NCBI RefSeq assembly: GCF_000004195.4 | Contig: NC_030678.2 | Coordinates: forward strand, 32,712,201-32,776,200 | Origin: Xenopus tropicalis | Taxonomy: Eukaryota; Chordata; Amphibia; Anura; Pipidae | Reading direction: 5' to 3' | Length of the DNA stretch: 64,000 bases | Shown here: in pieces, positions 1 to 12,750 of the stretch | How positions within the stretch are numbered: position 1 is the first letter of the stretch | How the letters are laid out: every line of letters starts with the position of its first letter | Program-made: the position numbers and the translations under genes | Notes under the pieces: generated by a model | Seen by the model: the letters and a program-made list of their open reading frames with translations, nothing else | What the model was told of the DNA's origin: nothing | Database searches by the model: none

Positions 1-268
1 GCCACTGGGTGTGAAGCAGATGGAAAGAAGCCATATATCGACTGGCAAAAGTTAAATATCCAGGCATCACCCACATTATTAAATCATAGGCATTCATATA
101 GTGTAGACCATTCCAGGTGCCCAGGGCAGACCTGAAAAACACCTAATTTTGACCTTCGCTCCCACTGCAGTTTTTGGCTTTGATGTTTAAAACTGAGCAG
201 CTACAATGAAATATTTCAGTGATCTTTTGAAAAAGATACAAATTCTTATTCACATTCTCTAATCACCA

Positions 269-697
269 TTAAAGGGCATGTCAAACCCAAAAACAATGTT
301 TTGCATAATGAAAGAAAACATAATTCTAATCAACTTTCCAATATGAAATAATTAAAAATTTGTAGCGCTTTAAATGTTATTTGTAAATGTAATTGCTATT
401 GAAAGCAGCATCTGCTGAACTCCTGGTTGTTACATTTTAAACAATGTTGCAAAGGTCTTGCTCCTCCAGCAATACAGGTGTGTCAGTCTGCTGCTTGTGT
501 TACATTGTTTCAACAGTCTGAGCCACCAGGGCAGAGAATAGAAAGCACAGGCAAGCACTGCTTCTAATAGCAATTATAAATACAAATAACTCAAAAACCA
601 TTACAAACTTGTAATAAATGTATATTGCAAAGCTGCTTAGAATTTTGGTTTCTTTTATTAGGCAAAACATTATATTTTGCATTGCCTTGTCCTTTAA
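269..697. mobile_element. T2-type MITE with TTAA ends
   Basis: It starts TTAAAGGGCATGTCAAACCC and ends, in reverse complement, TTAAAGGACAAGGCAATGC, with TTAA at both edges. Subterminal regions (AAAAACAATGTTTTGC and GCAAAATATAATGTTTTG) are also inverted. A relative with a large internal insertion lies at 12751-13885. Confidence 0.75.
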
Positions 698-1645
698 AAA
701 TCTCAAGGATGGCAGGACAGGAGCACTCTTTCAGAACTATATTTGTATAATATGATGAAGTGTCTTGGGAAATTCTACAAACTACAGACATGAAGTGTCT
801 TGGGTCAGGAGAAAGTTTATTGGAGCTTTATAGATAGTAATAATTTGACTCCCACACATTCAATTTCAGGCACTCACATTATGCAACTGGTCTGTTGTGT
901 GCCCCCACATGGCACATTAATGGCACCTACAGAGTGCATACAGTAGTAGCTGGTCACTGACCTGCAGTGACATTGTTAGCAGAATGTGGTTACCATTGCT
1001 GCAAGGGTGGGACATGCTCCATGCTCCATGCTGAGCAAGCAATGGACTCTGGTGACCAAAAAACATTGACTGGGAGGCTTCAATTTTATTGTTATTCTTT
1101 TATTACTAATTATCATTCTGTTCAGGATCTCTCCTTTCTTATTCCATTACCATTCATTTACTTGAATTTACTGATACCCGGGGCCAAAGTACAAAAGTAA
1201 TAAGGGGTTTCAGAATGATGTGGAAGTTAGGGAAAAGGTAGGGGGTAGGGTGCAAAATGCAGACAGCACTATATTCATGGGGGAGGCCTCAAGTCTTGTG
1301 CCCTGAAACGGAATGCATAGCCCTGCGGCAATTAAGAGTGAATAGAAGGCAGTGTTTAAAGTGCAAAAAAGTAGTAAATGACTCCTAATGACTTTCTAAT
1401 TTTTTTTTATTTGCTTAAGTCATAGCGACCAGAAAGCAGTTCAAAGTTTCAGCACCATATATGCAATTCAAAATCCCCAATAATAAAAGAACGAAGACCA
1501 ATTAAAAAGTGCCATAAAATATTGCTGAGAGCTTTACTTTATTTAGAGCAGGGTTTGGCAAATATGCATATTGTGTCCTTTCCAATAGAATATAGAAGGG
1601 TTACACGCTCAAGTATATTTATTAAAGTATTTCAATAAATGTATC
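698..1645. other. No gene recognised
   Basis: AT-rich DNA with short open frames lacking any known motif. GAAGTGTCTTGGG occurs twice (about 757 and 792), a small local duplication. Confidence 0.5.
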
Positions 1646-1653
1646 CTGTAATC

Positions 1654-1983
1654 CAGCGTTTTTCAACCACTGTTCCGCGGCACACTAGTGTGCCGCGAGA
1701 TGTTGCCTGGTGTGCCGTAGGCAGGGCACCAATGTACTAGGGGGGCACTGCTCTTGGCACCAATGTACTAGGGGGGCACTGCTGCTGGGCACCAATGTAC
1801 TAGGGGGGCACTGCTCTTGGCACCAATGTACTAGGGGGCACTGCTGCTGGGCACCAATGTACTAGGGGGGCACTGCTGCTGGGCACAGAGTTAAATTTTT
1901 TAACATTTTCTAATGGTGGTGTGCCTTGTGATTTTTTTCATGAAACAAGTGTGCCTTTGCCCAAAAAAGGTTGAAAAACACTG
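1654..1983. mobile_element. hAT-like nonautonomous element with perfect 8-bp target duplication
   Basis: Terminal inverted repeats CAGCGTTTTTCAACC and GGTTGAAAAACACTG flank 330 bp. CTGTAATC at 1646-1653 and 1984-1991 is an exact 8-bp duplication, the hAT hallmark. The interior includes palindromic GTGTGCCGCG/CGCGGCACAC segments and a short minisatellite. There is no transposase. Confidence 0.9.
1727..1886 (+). repeat. Minisatellite, 5 units of 31-32 bp, inside the hAT-like element
   Basis: Each unit starts CACCAATGTACTAGGGGG and ends in CACTGCTCTTGG or CACTGCTGCTGGG. The two variants follow the order A-B-A-B-B, so the array probably grew by duplicating a two-unit block. Confidence 0.9.
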
Positions 1984-2641
1984 CTGTAATCCATTGATTT
2001 GTACAGTGATCCCTGTAACGGCACTGCATCAAGACAGCCGAGGCTATTGGTCTTATAGAAAATCAATGGGTTCAGTCAAAGACTTTGTAAAGACTTAGTG
2101 GGGTTTCTTTGTTTTATAGGCATATGAATGAAAATGTCAGCCCAGCAGATTAGATGACCATAATAATATTAATTATTGCTAGTCAATTAGCTTTCACAAG
2201 CTTTCCAGCTGTTTGTGTTATTTGTCAAATATCACACCACACTGTTAATAATAAAAATACATCAGTGGTTATTGTCTCCTTTAGTTCCCACTGTTTTAGT
2301 ATAATAAGTATAATTCTAGTATAATTCTTTACATACAGGCCCCAAAAAGAAGGACAAAATAATATCCTGCTTGAGGTGGTGCAGTACTTAAAGGAAGGCC
2401 ACCCTAATTAGAGCCATTCCGTGTGATGTTAAGGTTCTAGTATATAATGAGGAATATTTATTATAGTGTGTAAGCCAAATAATGTTGCCCATAGCAACCA
2501 ATGTATGTGACAAAGGCCCAGTGACTATTTTCAAATGTAGGTGTGAAAGATGGGAATGATTTGGGCTAGTGAATGTAAGTGACTTTCTTATCTCGCCTAT
2601 TGCAATGCAGTTATCACAAGCTCTATTCATATATAATAGAA

Positions 2642-2948
2642 CTGGTATGGGATCCATTATCTGGAAACCCATTATCCAGAAAGCTCCGAATTATGGAAGG
2701 GCCATCTCCCAAAGACTCCCTTTTAATCAAATAATTCAAAATGTTAAAAATGATTCCCTTTTCTCTAATAATAATACAGTAGTACCTTGTACTCAATCTT
2801 AACTAACATATAAATAATCCTTGTTGGAGGCAAAACAATCCTGTTGGTTCTCTTTAATGATTTTTAGTAGGCTTACGGAGATCCAAATTAAAGATAGACC
2901 CTTTATCCAGGTCCCGAACATTCCTGATAACAGATCCTATACCTGTAT
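2642..2948 (+). mobile_element. CAGGTATGGGATCC-family MITE
   Basis: It starts CTGGTATGGGATCCATTATC and ends AGATCCTATACCTG, inverted termini of a family present six times here (also 4229-4539, 24310-24577, 34572-34899, 47622-47939, 63453-63769). All share an interior with AGCTCCGAATTA, GGCCATCTCCC and TTGGAGGCAAA in the same order. Confidence 0.8.
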
Positions 2949-2949
2949 T

Positions 2950-4227
2950 ATATTTCCTACTATAATGTATAATTGTGTAATAACACATGGGCCTTGAGCA
3001 GGGTTGCCACTTGTCCGCTTTTGATCTGGACATCCCAGTTTTCCTAAGGGCTGTTACTTGGCCCACCTCTCCCTGAGCCCCCACCCACCCACCCACCAAG
3101 TCTGCTGTACCATAGATCCACCATTGACTGCAGTAAGGACAGTTGCACTGGGACCCAGAACTTAACTGGAAACCAAAACGTTGGCTATAGGAGAGCAAGG
3201 GAGCAAGAACTATTCTTGTACTACAAATCTTGCATTCCACCACTGAATCTGTGCTTAGTTTCAGGAGTAATAGTAATATTAAATCAGTGATAATCTTAAT
3301 TTTGGCTATATCCATCATGAAAACAATCATTTGGTATCAGAATTATAAAAAGAAATGTTAAAAAGCCAATCTTATTTGCAGTATGGGCCATGAGATATGC
3401 TTTGGAAGGAAATGTGAAAGAAATGCAGGACAAACTTTGGAGCAATGTATACTGATATATCAAGTCCACAGATCTCTGTACTTCCAGTAAAAAGGTTAAT
3501 TAATTTTTAAGTGTTTAAAGGTGACTGCCCTTCGCTCATATCTCCGAAGCAACATTAGGAGTCGCTATGGTAACTGTAATGCTGAACCATGCCGAGCAAA
3601 AGAAATAACTTTTAAATAAACAGCAGGCTATTTCTATAAGGCTTATAAACATGATTTTGCAAGGGAGTACTGACTTTTCTTCTGAGAGTAACAGACTGAG
3701 ATCTATTTTCTGCCATCAAAGCGGAGGGTAAAGTGCAGGCCTCCTGAGGCCACAAACGGCTTCATTATGCAGAATACAGCAGGGAATGTAAAAACAGACA
3801 CATGAGATAAAGCAGTTGTCCCTTCCACTGGCTCTGCAGACAATGCGGGTCCTCAAAGCGCCTCTAACAGGCCTGGCATTCCTGATAGCTGAGCAGGTGT
3901 TGTGCCACTCACTCATGCCCATGGTGGGATAGGGGATATGGATAGGGGTCCTCAAGCTGTGAAAAGCTGGGGTATCTCTGCAGAGCGCTGCTTCTTCATG
4001 GAAAGTGCTTTTATTATAGTCTGAGCATCTGTGGCAATACATGCAAAAAATAAACGGCACTTAACACCCCACTGCTGGCTCTGGCAACTGCCTGCACTAT
4101 TACCAGAACATATAAGGCATGGTTTATTCTGTTCTGTTTAATTTGTTCAAGTTTCCTGCATCATTAAAAAATAGATTACGCTGCCCATAAACAGTGAGGT
4201 CTCCAGTATTTCTGACAATCCACTGTA
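2950..4227. other. No gene recognised
   Basis: At 3003-3070 a fragment (AGGGTTGCCACTTGTCCGC, CCCAGTTTTCCTAAGGG) resembles the TAGGGTTGCCACC element end. CCCACC repeats lie near 3079. Nothing else is assigned. Confidence 0.45.
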
Positions 4228-4228
4228 C

Positions 4229-4539
4229 GGGCATGGGATCCCTAATCCAGAAACCTGTTGTCCACAAAGCTCCGAAGGCCATCTCCCATAAACTTCATTT
4301 TGATTCAATAATTACATTTTTTAAAAACAATAGCCTTTTTTTCCATAACATTAAAACAGTAGCTTGTACTTGATCCCAACTAAGATTAATCTTTATTGGA
4401 GGCAAACCAATTCTGTTGTGTTTATTTAATGTTTAAAGGATTTTTTTAGCAGACTAAAAAGTATGGCGATCTGAATTACAGAAAGATCCCTTTTATGTAA
4501 AACCTGAGCATTCTGGATAACAGGTTCCACAACTGTGCT
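4229..4539 (+). mobile_element. CAGGTATGGGATCC-family MITE, diverged copy
   Basis: It begins GCATGGGATCCCTAATCCAG, contains AAAGCTCCGAAGGCCATC and ends GGATAACAGGTTCC. The right terminus is more decayed than in the other copies. Confidence 0.7.
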
Positions 4540-4974
4540 AGGTAAGAGAAAAACAAATTGTTTGGCATTGTTGTCGTGTAGCACTGAGGTCCTAGATTCT
4601 ATTCCAGACAGAGATGGCTGCAAGATGGCTGTAGGGTGCATTTATGAGCTAATGATGTGTTAAACATTTTCAGAAGAAACTGCCATGTTTTTTTACCTGC
4701 AATGCAGCATTTGTTCCATAATTCCAACATAACTGCATTCTGAGGGGTGCAATGTGTCTACCTCAACTGCAGTTTTTGACACAAGTGCCTTTAATGAATG
4801 GGATTTTTCATGCAACTCACAGCTGCAAATGTAGAAGGGCGCGACTGCACTTTGTGGCAGTAAATTAGACCTTGTATCAGGCCTGGACTGGGATTCAAAA
4901 TTCGCCTTGGCATTTCAAGTAAATGGAGGTCTGAACATCCCCCCACCAGCCCAATAAATACTGACTGTCTATGG

Positions 4975-5215
4975 CAACATGTTGCTCACCAACCCCTTGG
5001 ATGTTGCTCCTGTCTTAAATGCAATCTTTATTTGCATCAAAACCTTTAGTAGTACCAAACAAAGCCTTCTGTATGGCATTAGTTCAGATATGAGCTACCT
5101 ATAGCCAATCACAGCCCATATTGTGCACCCCCAGGAACCTTTTCCATGCTTGTGTTGCTCTCAAACTCTCTTTACATTTGAATGTGGCTCACAATAAAAA
5201 ATGTTGGGGACCCTG
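4975..5215. repeat. Decayed hAT-like short repeat (GTTGGGGACCCTG end)
   Basis: It contains CATGTTGCTCACCAACCCC at its left and ends ATGTTGGGGACCCTG. The same repeat type recurs at 57450-57655, whose left end CAGTGATCCC gives the other terminus. No clear target duplication was seen. Confidence 0.5.
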
Positions 5216-5951
5216 ATAAAACTGACCATAACATGTGTGTGAATATGATAAGGATCTTAGGTTGTAAATTAACCTTTTAATATATAGATCTTAATCATGT
5301 TATACAGTATATGGCCAAAAGGGTTTCTACTCACTTTTCTGTACCATAATTACTGAACTGCATCTGAAAACTTCCCTTCCCATAAAGACATGGGCAGTTG
5401 TAGTTAACCAGGCAAAAGCTGAAAATTGCTACTTTGGTTAATTTTTGGGGTGTGTAAATATAACAAAGGAAACAAGACATTCAATGTATTTTTTTTGGCT
5501 TTATCAAGTGAGAACTTTTGATAAGAATTGTTGCAGTGACAAATATGTGCCGTTGTTTTACTCACCAAGAAAAGCCTTTTAAATGTAGGAGGGTAAAGGT
5601 TTTGCCAACATTTAATTTCATTAGCTTCCCCAGGAGGGTTATGGGCAGGCTAGATTTGGGCCTATGTTACAGTTGGGAGGGGGAAGCAGGTCTCTTGGCA
5701 ATTCAGTAATTGGCCAGGGTGGTGTCAGGATTCCCCTAGTTTATAAATAGGGAAGCCCACATATGCACAGTCTCTTTAGGTTCCCCCACTTTCTGGAGGA
5801 GTTGTGGCGAATGCTGAAGAGCCTGGAACAGAGGTAGGTTCCAGTAAGAGAAGAACATGGAAGATCTGTAATAACTCACTCTAGTAGCGAGAGGCAGGAT
5901 CAGGGTAGTTAGTAGAGCAGACAGAGGCTTCAGCAAGGAGGCCAAGAAGGG
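5216..5951. other. No gene recognised
   Basis: Unassigned AT-rich sequence; short open frames on both strands carry no recognisable domain. Confidence 0.5.
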
Positions 5952-6375
5952 TTAAAGGAACAGTAACACCAAAAAATGAAAGTGTATAAAAGTAACTAAA
6001 ATATAATGTGCTGCTGCCCTGCACTGGTAAAAGTTGTGTGTTTACTTCAGAAACCTACTATAATTTATATAAATAAGCTGCTATGTAGCCATGGAGGCAG
6101 CCATTCAAAGGAGAAAAGGCACAGGCACATAGCAGATAACAGATAAAACACTATTGTATTTTACAGAACTTATCTGTTATCTGCTATGTAACCTGTGCCT
6201 TTTCTCCTTTTTTCCAGCTTGAATGGCTGCCCCCGGGGCTACACAGCAGCTTATTATATAAATTATAGTAGTGTTACTGTAGCAAACACACCAGTTTTAC
6301 CAGTGCAGGGCAACAGTACATTATATTTTTATTACTTTAAAGCTCTTTCATTTTTTGGTGTTACTGTTCCTTTAA
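5952..6375. mobile_element. T2-type MITE, TTAA ends, 424 bp
   Basis: It starts TTAAAGGAACAGTAACACC and ends GGTGTTACTGTTCCTTTAA, near-perfect inverted termini with TTAA at both edges. The centre folds (GGAGAAAAGGCACAGG and CCTGTGCCTTTTCTCC around CAGATAACAGATAA), so almost the whole element can form a hairpin. A second copy lies at 40642-41048. Confidence 0.88.
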
Positions 6376-9039
6376 TACCCTGTGGTGTCAGTGCCGCCAG
6401 TATAGGGATGCTTTGCTTTGGTTTTCTAACTGTTGAAACCTAATTGCTGATTGGTTGCCCTGGGCAACATCACTGGTACTGCTTCACTCCACTTTTTACA
6501 CAGTATGATAAATTAATATTTGTTGGAGCCAAGGCAGTGAGTACTACCTCTAGGTAGTGTGCTGTATAACATCTGATAGAAGAAAGTACTTGAAGCATTT
6601 ACTGATGTTGTACGATCTAAATCAGTACCCACCAACCTAAATTGTGTTTTATCTGCCCAGTGGCACCCAAATTATATGAAAGATTTGTTTTGTGGTGGTA
6701 TGTAGTGTAATTAACCCTTCCTACAGTGAAAAAAGTTGCATGTACCACGTACCCTACCAGGAGTTGAGACCAATTTGAACTGGTTTGAAGTAGTCTATTT
6801 GGGGGATAATTACAATTTTAGGTCCCCCCATGCCAAAAAACCTGTTACATAAACATTTACAGTCATTTACGGTTGTGGCAACTGCAGCTGTGCTCCAAGC
6901 TACTTCCTGCAGTTATTGCAGCTGAAGTATTTAAAGAGAATGATAATTACACTTGTGTCTAACATTTTCAGAGCAAATGTTGCATCACATCCAGAGAACA
7001 CGCCCAAAATAGAGTTAGCATCAAATTCACTGGAAGCCAATGTGGCACGCCTATTGAGGCAACCCATTGTGGGAACCCTGGAGATACCACCAGGTCCAGG
7101 GTCCCTTAGCGTGAATAGACACAGCTCGGCACAAATGATCAGAAGCGGCAGAATGGACTTGTTGGCCATGCAGAACCATGTTTGTATGCAAGAAACTTTT
7201 TGAATTGAATGAAATGAATTGCGGAAATATGCGCTCCTCATTTTGGACATACATAAATGACCCCCTTATTGTTTCCTAAACCCAGGACAAAAGTCCTTTG
7301 GCCCTATAATATGTTCCAGGTGCACATTCACAAATAACCTTTGATATAAATAGCATATGCTGTATTAATACTCTGATATAGAAATCCCATGATCTACTCT
7401 CCCTTTACCCAACCATACATGCATTAAGTTCAGGATTCTATTCACTGTCATTTATTTTGCAGTCATTACTGAGGCACAGAGGGCGCAGAAGCCACATTTT
7501 TTCCCTTCTGGTGTCTCTCATTAAATTACATCTCTGTTTGCTGCAGCTGGCAGAATCTCTTATTGTGTTCATAATAACAGCCTATCTGGGCAGATATATC
7601 TGGTCCTGGCGTTCATTTTCAAAGGATCACATGCCCGTGCAATCAAGATAAGGCAGGGGATGTGGTTATAATATAGCTGGCTGCACCCTCTCAGCCCCTT
7701 CCCTATTTCTCAGTAATGAATGCTTCACATTGTACTAGAGTATCGGTACCTCCACTGTAACATGCATTCCCTCACCCTCCCGCACTCACTCCCAAACATC
7801 CAAGTCTATTCCGGAATTTACATACCTGGAGCCTTTCTACTTCCACCCTACAGATCTATACTACCATAAATCACTCTAAAATCCTACATACAGATCCATA
7901 CACCCATATGTCTTCTGCCCACACAATTTCCAAATCATTATGAAACACCATAGGTGTCTGCATCTCTCCTGCCACCTTCCCACTCTGCGTATCTATTTCA
8001 GGGACGCTCTCCTCCCACTAAGTTCAGCAGATATATTACCTCTGTCTATCAACTGTCTATATATATGTGTGTCAGTCCACCGCCCCTGAGGTACATCTAC
8101 CATCACGTTGCAACAATGGGTGGCTGTCAGAGGATTCTGGGAATTGTAGTTTAATAACTTGCAGGTGGTATGTTGGACACTTTTACAATGTTAAATAATA
8201 AGGAAGTGTAACCCACTGTAACACCCAATATACAGTTTAGTGTTTCCACATTTACCTGCAGTCATAAAAGTAACATGCAATCAAAGGTTCTGGGTTCCAT
8301 GTTGATCTATGAGGCGTTGCATGTTTCCAATAAACAAGACCAAATGACCCTTGTGCAGAAAGGGTTACATTTTTGGCAAGTATAAATATTCCCTACGCTG
8401 TACTATATCTAGGTTTATTGTGAATATTTTACCCGTTATCTACATTATATATAGTACACCAAAAATGACACTCTCTGAGCTTGATTTAGTAACACAGTGC
8501 CACTTCAATGTGAGTGGCACAGGTGCACTTTAGCCACTTTTTTTTTGCCCAATAAACCTTTGTTTCCCCCATTATGCACAGTATCCAAATGCTGTCTATA
8601 AGCCGCTAGTCCTTTGCAGCTGAGACCCTCACATAATGACACATAAATGTGACGCAAATTTGTGGGTGCAGGGGACTTCAGGGGGCATGGGGGCTACTGA
8701 CAGAAGCTGTCTCTTTGTACTTTACCTTTAGACTGATGTTAGGAATGGGCTTACCTTGAGGAGTACCCAGAGCAATTGTAGACAATAATGCCATTTAAAA
8801 AATGTGTTAAATATTGGCATCAGTTGGGGTCTGGTTGTCTTAGCAAATGAGCCCCATTATCGCTATGCCAAATACATATATGCCCACATATATCGACAGA
8901 CTGATTCTGCCAGCAAAATTTGCCCTGCCCATTCCCCCCACTGGGGTACCCTACATTTTCCCTCCAGTACAAACATCATACAACACCCATGCACCCACCT
9001 GCTTGTCTGTAAGCTCCTTCTCAAGCTCCCTGTATTTAT
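6376..9039. other. No gene recognised
   Basis: Mostly unique-looking DNA. An open frame of 95 codons at 6916-7203 (plus) overlaps one of 116 codons on the minus strand; neither has a known motif. CTGGGAATTGTAGTTT at about 8139 is a ZNF143-like or repeat-derived sequence. Confidence 0.45.
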
Positions 9040-9506
9040 TGTGCCACACCAGGCAGTGCAGTGGGTATCTGCTGTCCGGACCTTTCCTTGCTGGCATCAT
9101 CCTCGTTTCATGCTGGATTGGCCCCAAATTGCCGTGCGGAGTGGTGTGGGAGAGAGGACAGAAGGGGTGGGTCTCAGGAAAGCAGTGGGTGCATGCCTGT
9201 GTGCCTGCAACTGTGCGTCCTTATACAGCAGCAGCAGCAAGTACTCCTGAGCCCAGGACACAGATGCACATCTCCTGGCAGCTCCCAGCCCACACTACTC
9301 ACTGCTACAGAAAATGGAAGAAAAAGGATGGGCAGAGGGGGGAAAGTTTAGGTATGGCACTGAGCAAAATCTGCCAGGAGAAGAGAGAAAGGATATGCCA
9401 GGGGCTCCTGATGGGCTCAGGACTCCTCCCTGGCAGCGCTGCCTTTAGCTCAGCTGTCTGAGCATTGTGCTGGATGCTACCAGTGATTGGCAGGAGCGAT
9501 TTGCAT
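9040..9506. other. Unexplained GC-rich block with open frames
   Basis: This block is richer in G+C than its AT-rich surroundings. An open frame of 204 codons (8847-9461, plus) crosses it but resembles no protein I know and has a low-complexity AAAAS run. An exact octamer ATTTGCAT (9499-9506) and inverted CCAAT boxes (near 9485 and 9552) follow. It could be an unannotated exon or regulatory element; coding status is doubtful. Confidence 0.3.
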
Positions 9507-9842
9507 CATGGGGTTTGTAGTTCCCCTGCAGATGTAAAGGAATGAGTGCCATCTATTGGTCAATCACAATAAATGCAATGGTACAAAACTAATCGTACAT
9601 TAAGAGTTTCTCAGCATTTATTCAAATAATTATGAAAAATAAGGTGGTAAATATCATATATGGATATATATATATATATGTTAGGCAAGGGTATAAGGGT
9701 ATAAAAGCAATTGTATTACAGTACAAATTATCTATGGAATTTTCTATGGAACTCCCTATACCATTTACAGTATATATTATACTTGATTTATGCTTCATCA
9801 CTATTACAATTGTTTTTTAACATTCGGTACAATTGGAAGACA

Positions 9843-10020
9843 CAGAACTTCTATGGGGACAGGGTTACGCCAATATAAATACTGCATTAAAGGTGTTTCA
9901 TCTTCGTATGGCTGCTTCATTGATCGTTTGGGCAGTGTAGAAAAGCTGGTGCATTCTTTAGAATCTTTTAATAGTCACAATTTAGGGATATACTCCAAAA
10001 TGTCAGTACATTTTCAGTAA
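9843..10020 (+). pseudogene. Possible Penelope-like or LINE reverse-transcriptase fragment
   Basis: The frame reads GSVEKLVHSLESFNSHNLGI, which resembles the W.GS.E.L..F...LN...NI stretch that follows the catalytic DD in Penelope-like and related reverse transcriptases. Only about 50 residues can be compared and the frame then stops. This is a motif-level guess. Confidence 0.25.
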
Positions 10021-11561
10021 AAAAGATAAGATTATATCTCCATAAATGGTTGCTAAGATTATACCAGTAAAGAATCTTTGCCAAATCCCGAACCGAATAC
10101 TGGATTTGGTGTATCTCTTCCTAAAACAAAATTATTCTGAATAATAAAGAATTGGACAAATATGATCAAGTTGCATGTGTTCCCCTTTATAATTCTATTG
10201 TCAATTTAGGAATATTCTTAAAATACACTGGAATATTTCTAAGCAAACTGTACCTTGAAGTGTAGAACACAATGTTAAATATAAAAGTAATAGTAGTATC
10301 TAAAATATTGGTCAGTAGTAAGATTAGGACCACAATAGGGAAAAAGGAAAGAAAATGAATATACAAGAATTTCTAAATGTGGTAAAAGACTAAATATAAT
10401 AAAAAATCATTACATTTATTACTATAAATTGTGTCATAAAACGACTTGTACATGTAGTCTAAATTATTAAGGAACAAATTGTAGAACAAATCAGTGCTAA
10501 TATTAGTAAAGCCAAAAAATATTCTGTACCCATGCATAGATAGACACTATTTATTGGGCTGGGGGGTGCTGTTTGGGCCTCTGTGTATTTAAAATGCCAG
10601 GGCCTATTTTGATGCCCAGTCCAGAACTTAATGCAAATAAAAAGGAGAATATTATGACACTTGATTATGATGGAACAAGGTGGTCCTGACACAAAGCATG
10701 TGAAAGTATGGCCACCATCTTGGTTGAACAGTGACTGTTGAATTATTTCTTTATTTCTGCCTTCTATAAGAGCACAAATGTTTATTTATTTAGTTTCATA
10801 CTCATATAAGTCCTAGGGTATTGAATTTATCCATGTTTTGCTTTCCTTTTTTTATAGTGGTGTATGAATTTGTATATGGAGTAATTTGGTGCTAGTTGGA
10901 TATTATGCTTATTTAGTTTCACCTACCTCAAGCCTTTATTAAAGTATTTTATAATACTTGTATTTAATACACAAGTTATTATATAGTAATCAAGCCCAGT
11001 ACATTAAATGTTTGGTTTGTAGTTCCCATCAGTGAGTGGCTTCCAGTGCAGGGAGTCACTTTCACCATCTTTTCCTTGCCTCTGGCTGATATAGCCAGGA
11101 ATGACAGCTCTGCTATTGTTATGCTGTAACCCCAGGGGAAGTGGGGAATCGTTATTTCATTTAAGTAGTAGGTGACAGCAAACTTTGCTAAACAGCACAA
11201 CCTGGCTATTACTAGTTCTGTAGGTAGTGCTGTATAAATAACTATACAGTATAATACTTAAAGTCAAAAATCATAATCATTGTGTGTGTTACTTAGACCA
11301 AATGAAATTATATTGTGAAATATAAGCAAAATAATTTCTCTATTTTAGAAGCCTTTGTATTCTGCATTATGCTATTCCCCTGAAATCAGCTCTGATCACA
11401 GCTCCTGGAAACCTCGCCACCTACAGATCAGTTCCTGATACTGTACAGTCACAGACATATACCGTCTGAAGGAAAATAGCGCTCTGATGTTTTTGGTGCT
11501 CAGGAAGGAGATGGGAATGGGCATATAAGGCTTCTTAACATAAGAACATATAATACATATA
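10021..11561. other. No gene recognised
   Basis: AT-rich. GGGCCTATTTTGATGCCCAG near 10600 belongs to a dispersed short repeat also seen near 31660. No exon with plausible splice sites was recognised. Confidence 0.45.
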
Positions 11562-11592
11562 ATGGATCTATATCTATATCTATATCTATATC
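11562..11592 (+). repeat. Microsatellite (TATATC)n
   Basis: About four to five copies of CTATAT, next to a short repeat containing CCCATAGCAACCAATCAGC that recurs in diverged form near 51700. Confidence 0.8.
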
Positions 11593-12410
11593 CCATAGCA
11601 ACCAATCAGCATTTAGAATTTGCTGGTCACCTATTTAAAAGCAGACATCTTAGTGGTTGCTATGGGTTACTGCTACTGGGCAAACTGATTTTTTTACATA
11701 TGTGGCATCCTTCCATTTATTTTATATTGTACAAAGATGTCCAGGGTATGATAAGTATTTAACATACATTGACCAGCCAATGACTAGATGGGCCAATGAC
11801 TTCAAGAAGACAAGTAAAAGTCATTTGCCAGATCTGTAGGGGGTAGAAAAGTTGTCAAAAAAAGTGCAAGAGTGCAGATAAGCGCAGAATGAAATATTTG
11901 CATGTCGCAGGAAACACATCTGCTGGTTGTGGACAAATCAAAAAAAAAAGGGGGGGCAAACAGAACAAACTCCTCTTATTTAGTTTAATCGTAACTACAG
12001 CCCATCAGTTTGCCCAGATGCAGCCCCTTTCCACCTGCTCGTGTGAACAGAACATATGTTGCCCATCTTAACTCGGCACAAGGTGACAATTAAAGAGATT
12101 TCATTCTTCCCTCCACCTTCATATCACTGGCAAACAGTCTCAGTGTTTTTAGTTATTATAGAGATCTGGAACCCCTCTAACATCAGTCTGACCCCCCAGG
12201 GATATTTGATCAAATAACTTTCCCTTTATAATAGCCTTTGATGAGACCCATCATGTCTGGCACTATCAGGTGTTAGGGGGCATCTTGCAAAGGGCAAGAC
12301 GCATTGGGACAGGAATCGTCATGTGTTTTCCCCCCCAATGTATAATATAAGGTTGAAGGGATGCTGGCAGGAGGAGGGCCGTACCATAGTATCCAACAGC
12401 TAGTGCTTTA

Positions 12411-12618
12411 GAGTGAATGTATGAGCCAAGTATGGATGATCCTCCATGGGTGGGAGAGGACATACTGGCTGAAAGATGAGTGAATGTTAGTGAGTGAATG
12501 TGATAAGCCTGTATGGGGTGGAGGGACATGAATACAGGCAGAGTGAATGTATGAGCCAAGTATGGATGATCCCCCATGGGGTGGGAGAGGACATACTGGC
12601 TGAAAGATGAGTGAATGT
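12411..12618 (+). repeat. Direct duplication, period 130 bp
   Basis: GAGTGAATGTATGAGCCAAG begins at 12411 and again at 12541; about 78 bp of the second copy match nearly exactly (differences around CCTCCATGGG/CCCCCATGGG). GTGAATGT also recurs inside the unit. Confidence 0.9.
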
Positions 12619-12750
12619 TTTTCCCTTTTTATCATATGGGTTGTTTTGCAATATGAAATGTCAACATGCAACAAAATTTACCTAATTTATCTATATTTTT
12701 GGAGTTCATATAATACATTTTTTGAAAAATTTACATTCATACATTTTCAT

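Noticed and set aside
2854..3330. Minus-strand open frame of 158 codons
   Set aside because: It runs through the end of a CAGGTATGGGATCC MITE and a hAT-like fragment, so it is a chance frame in repeat DNA.
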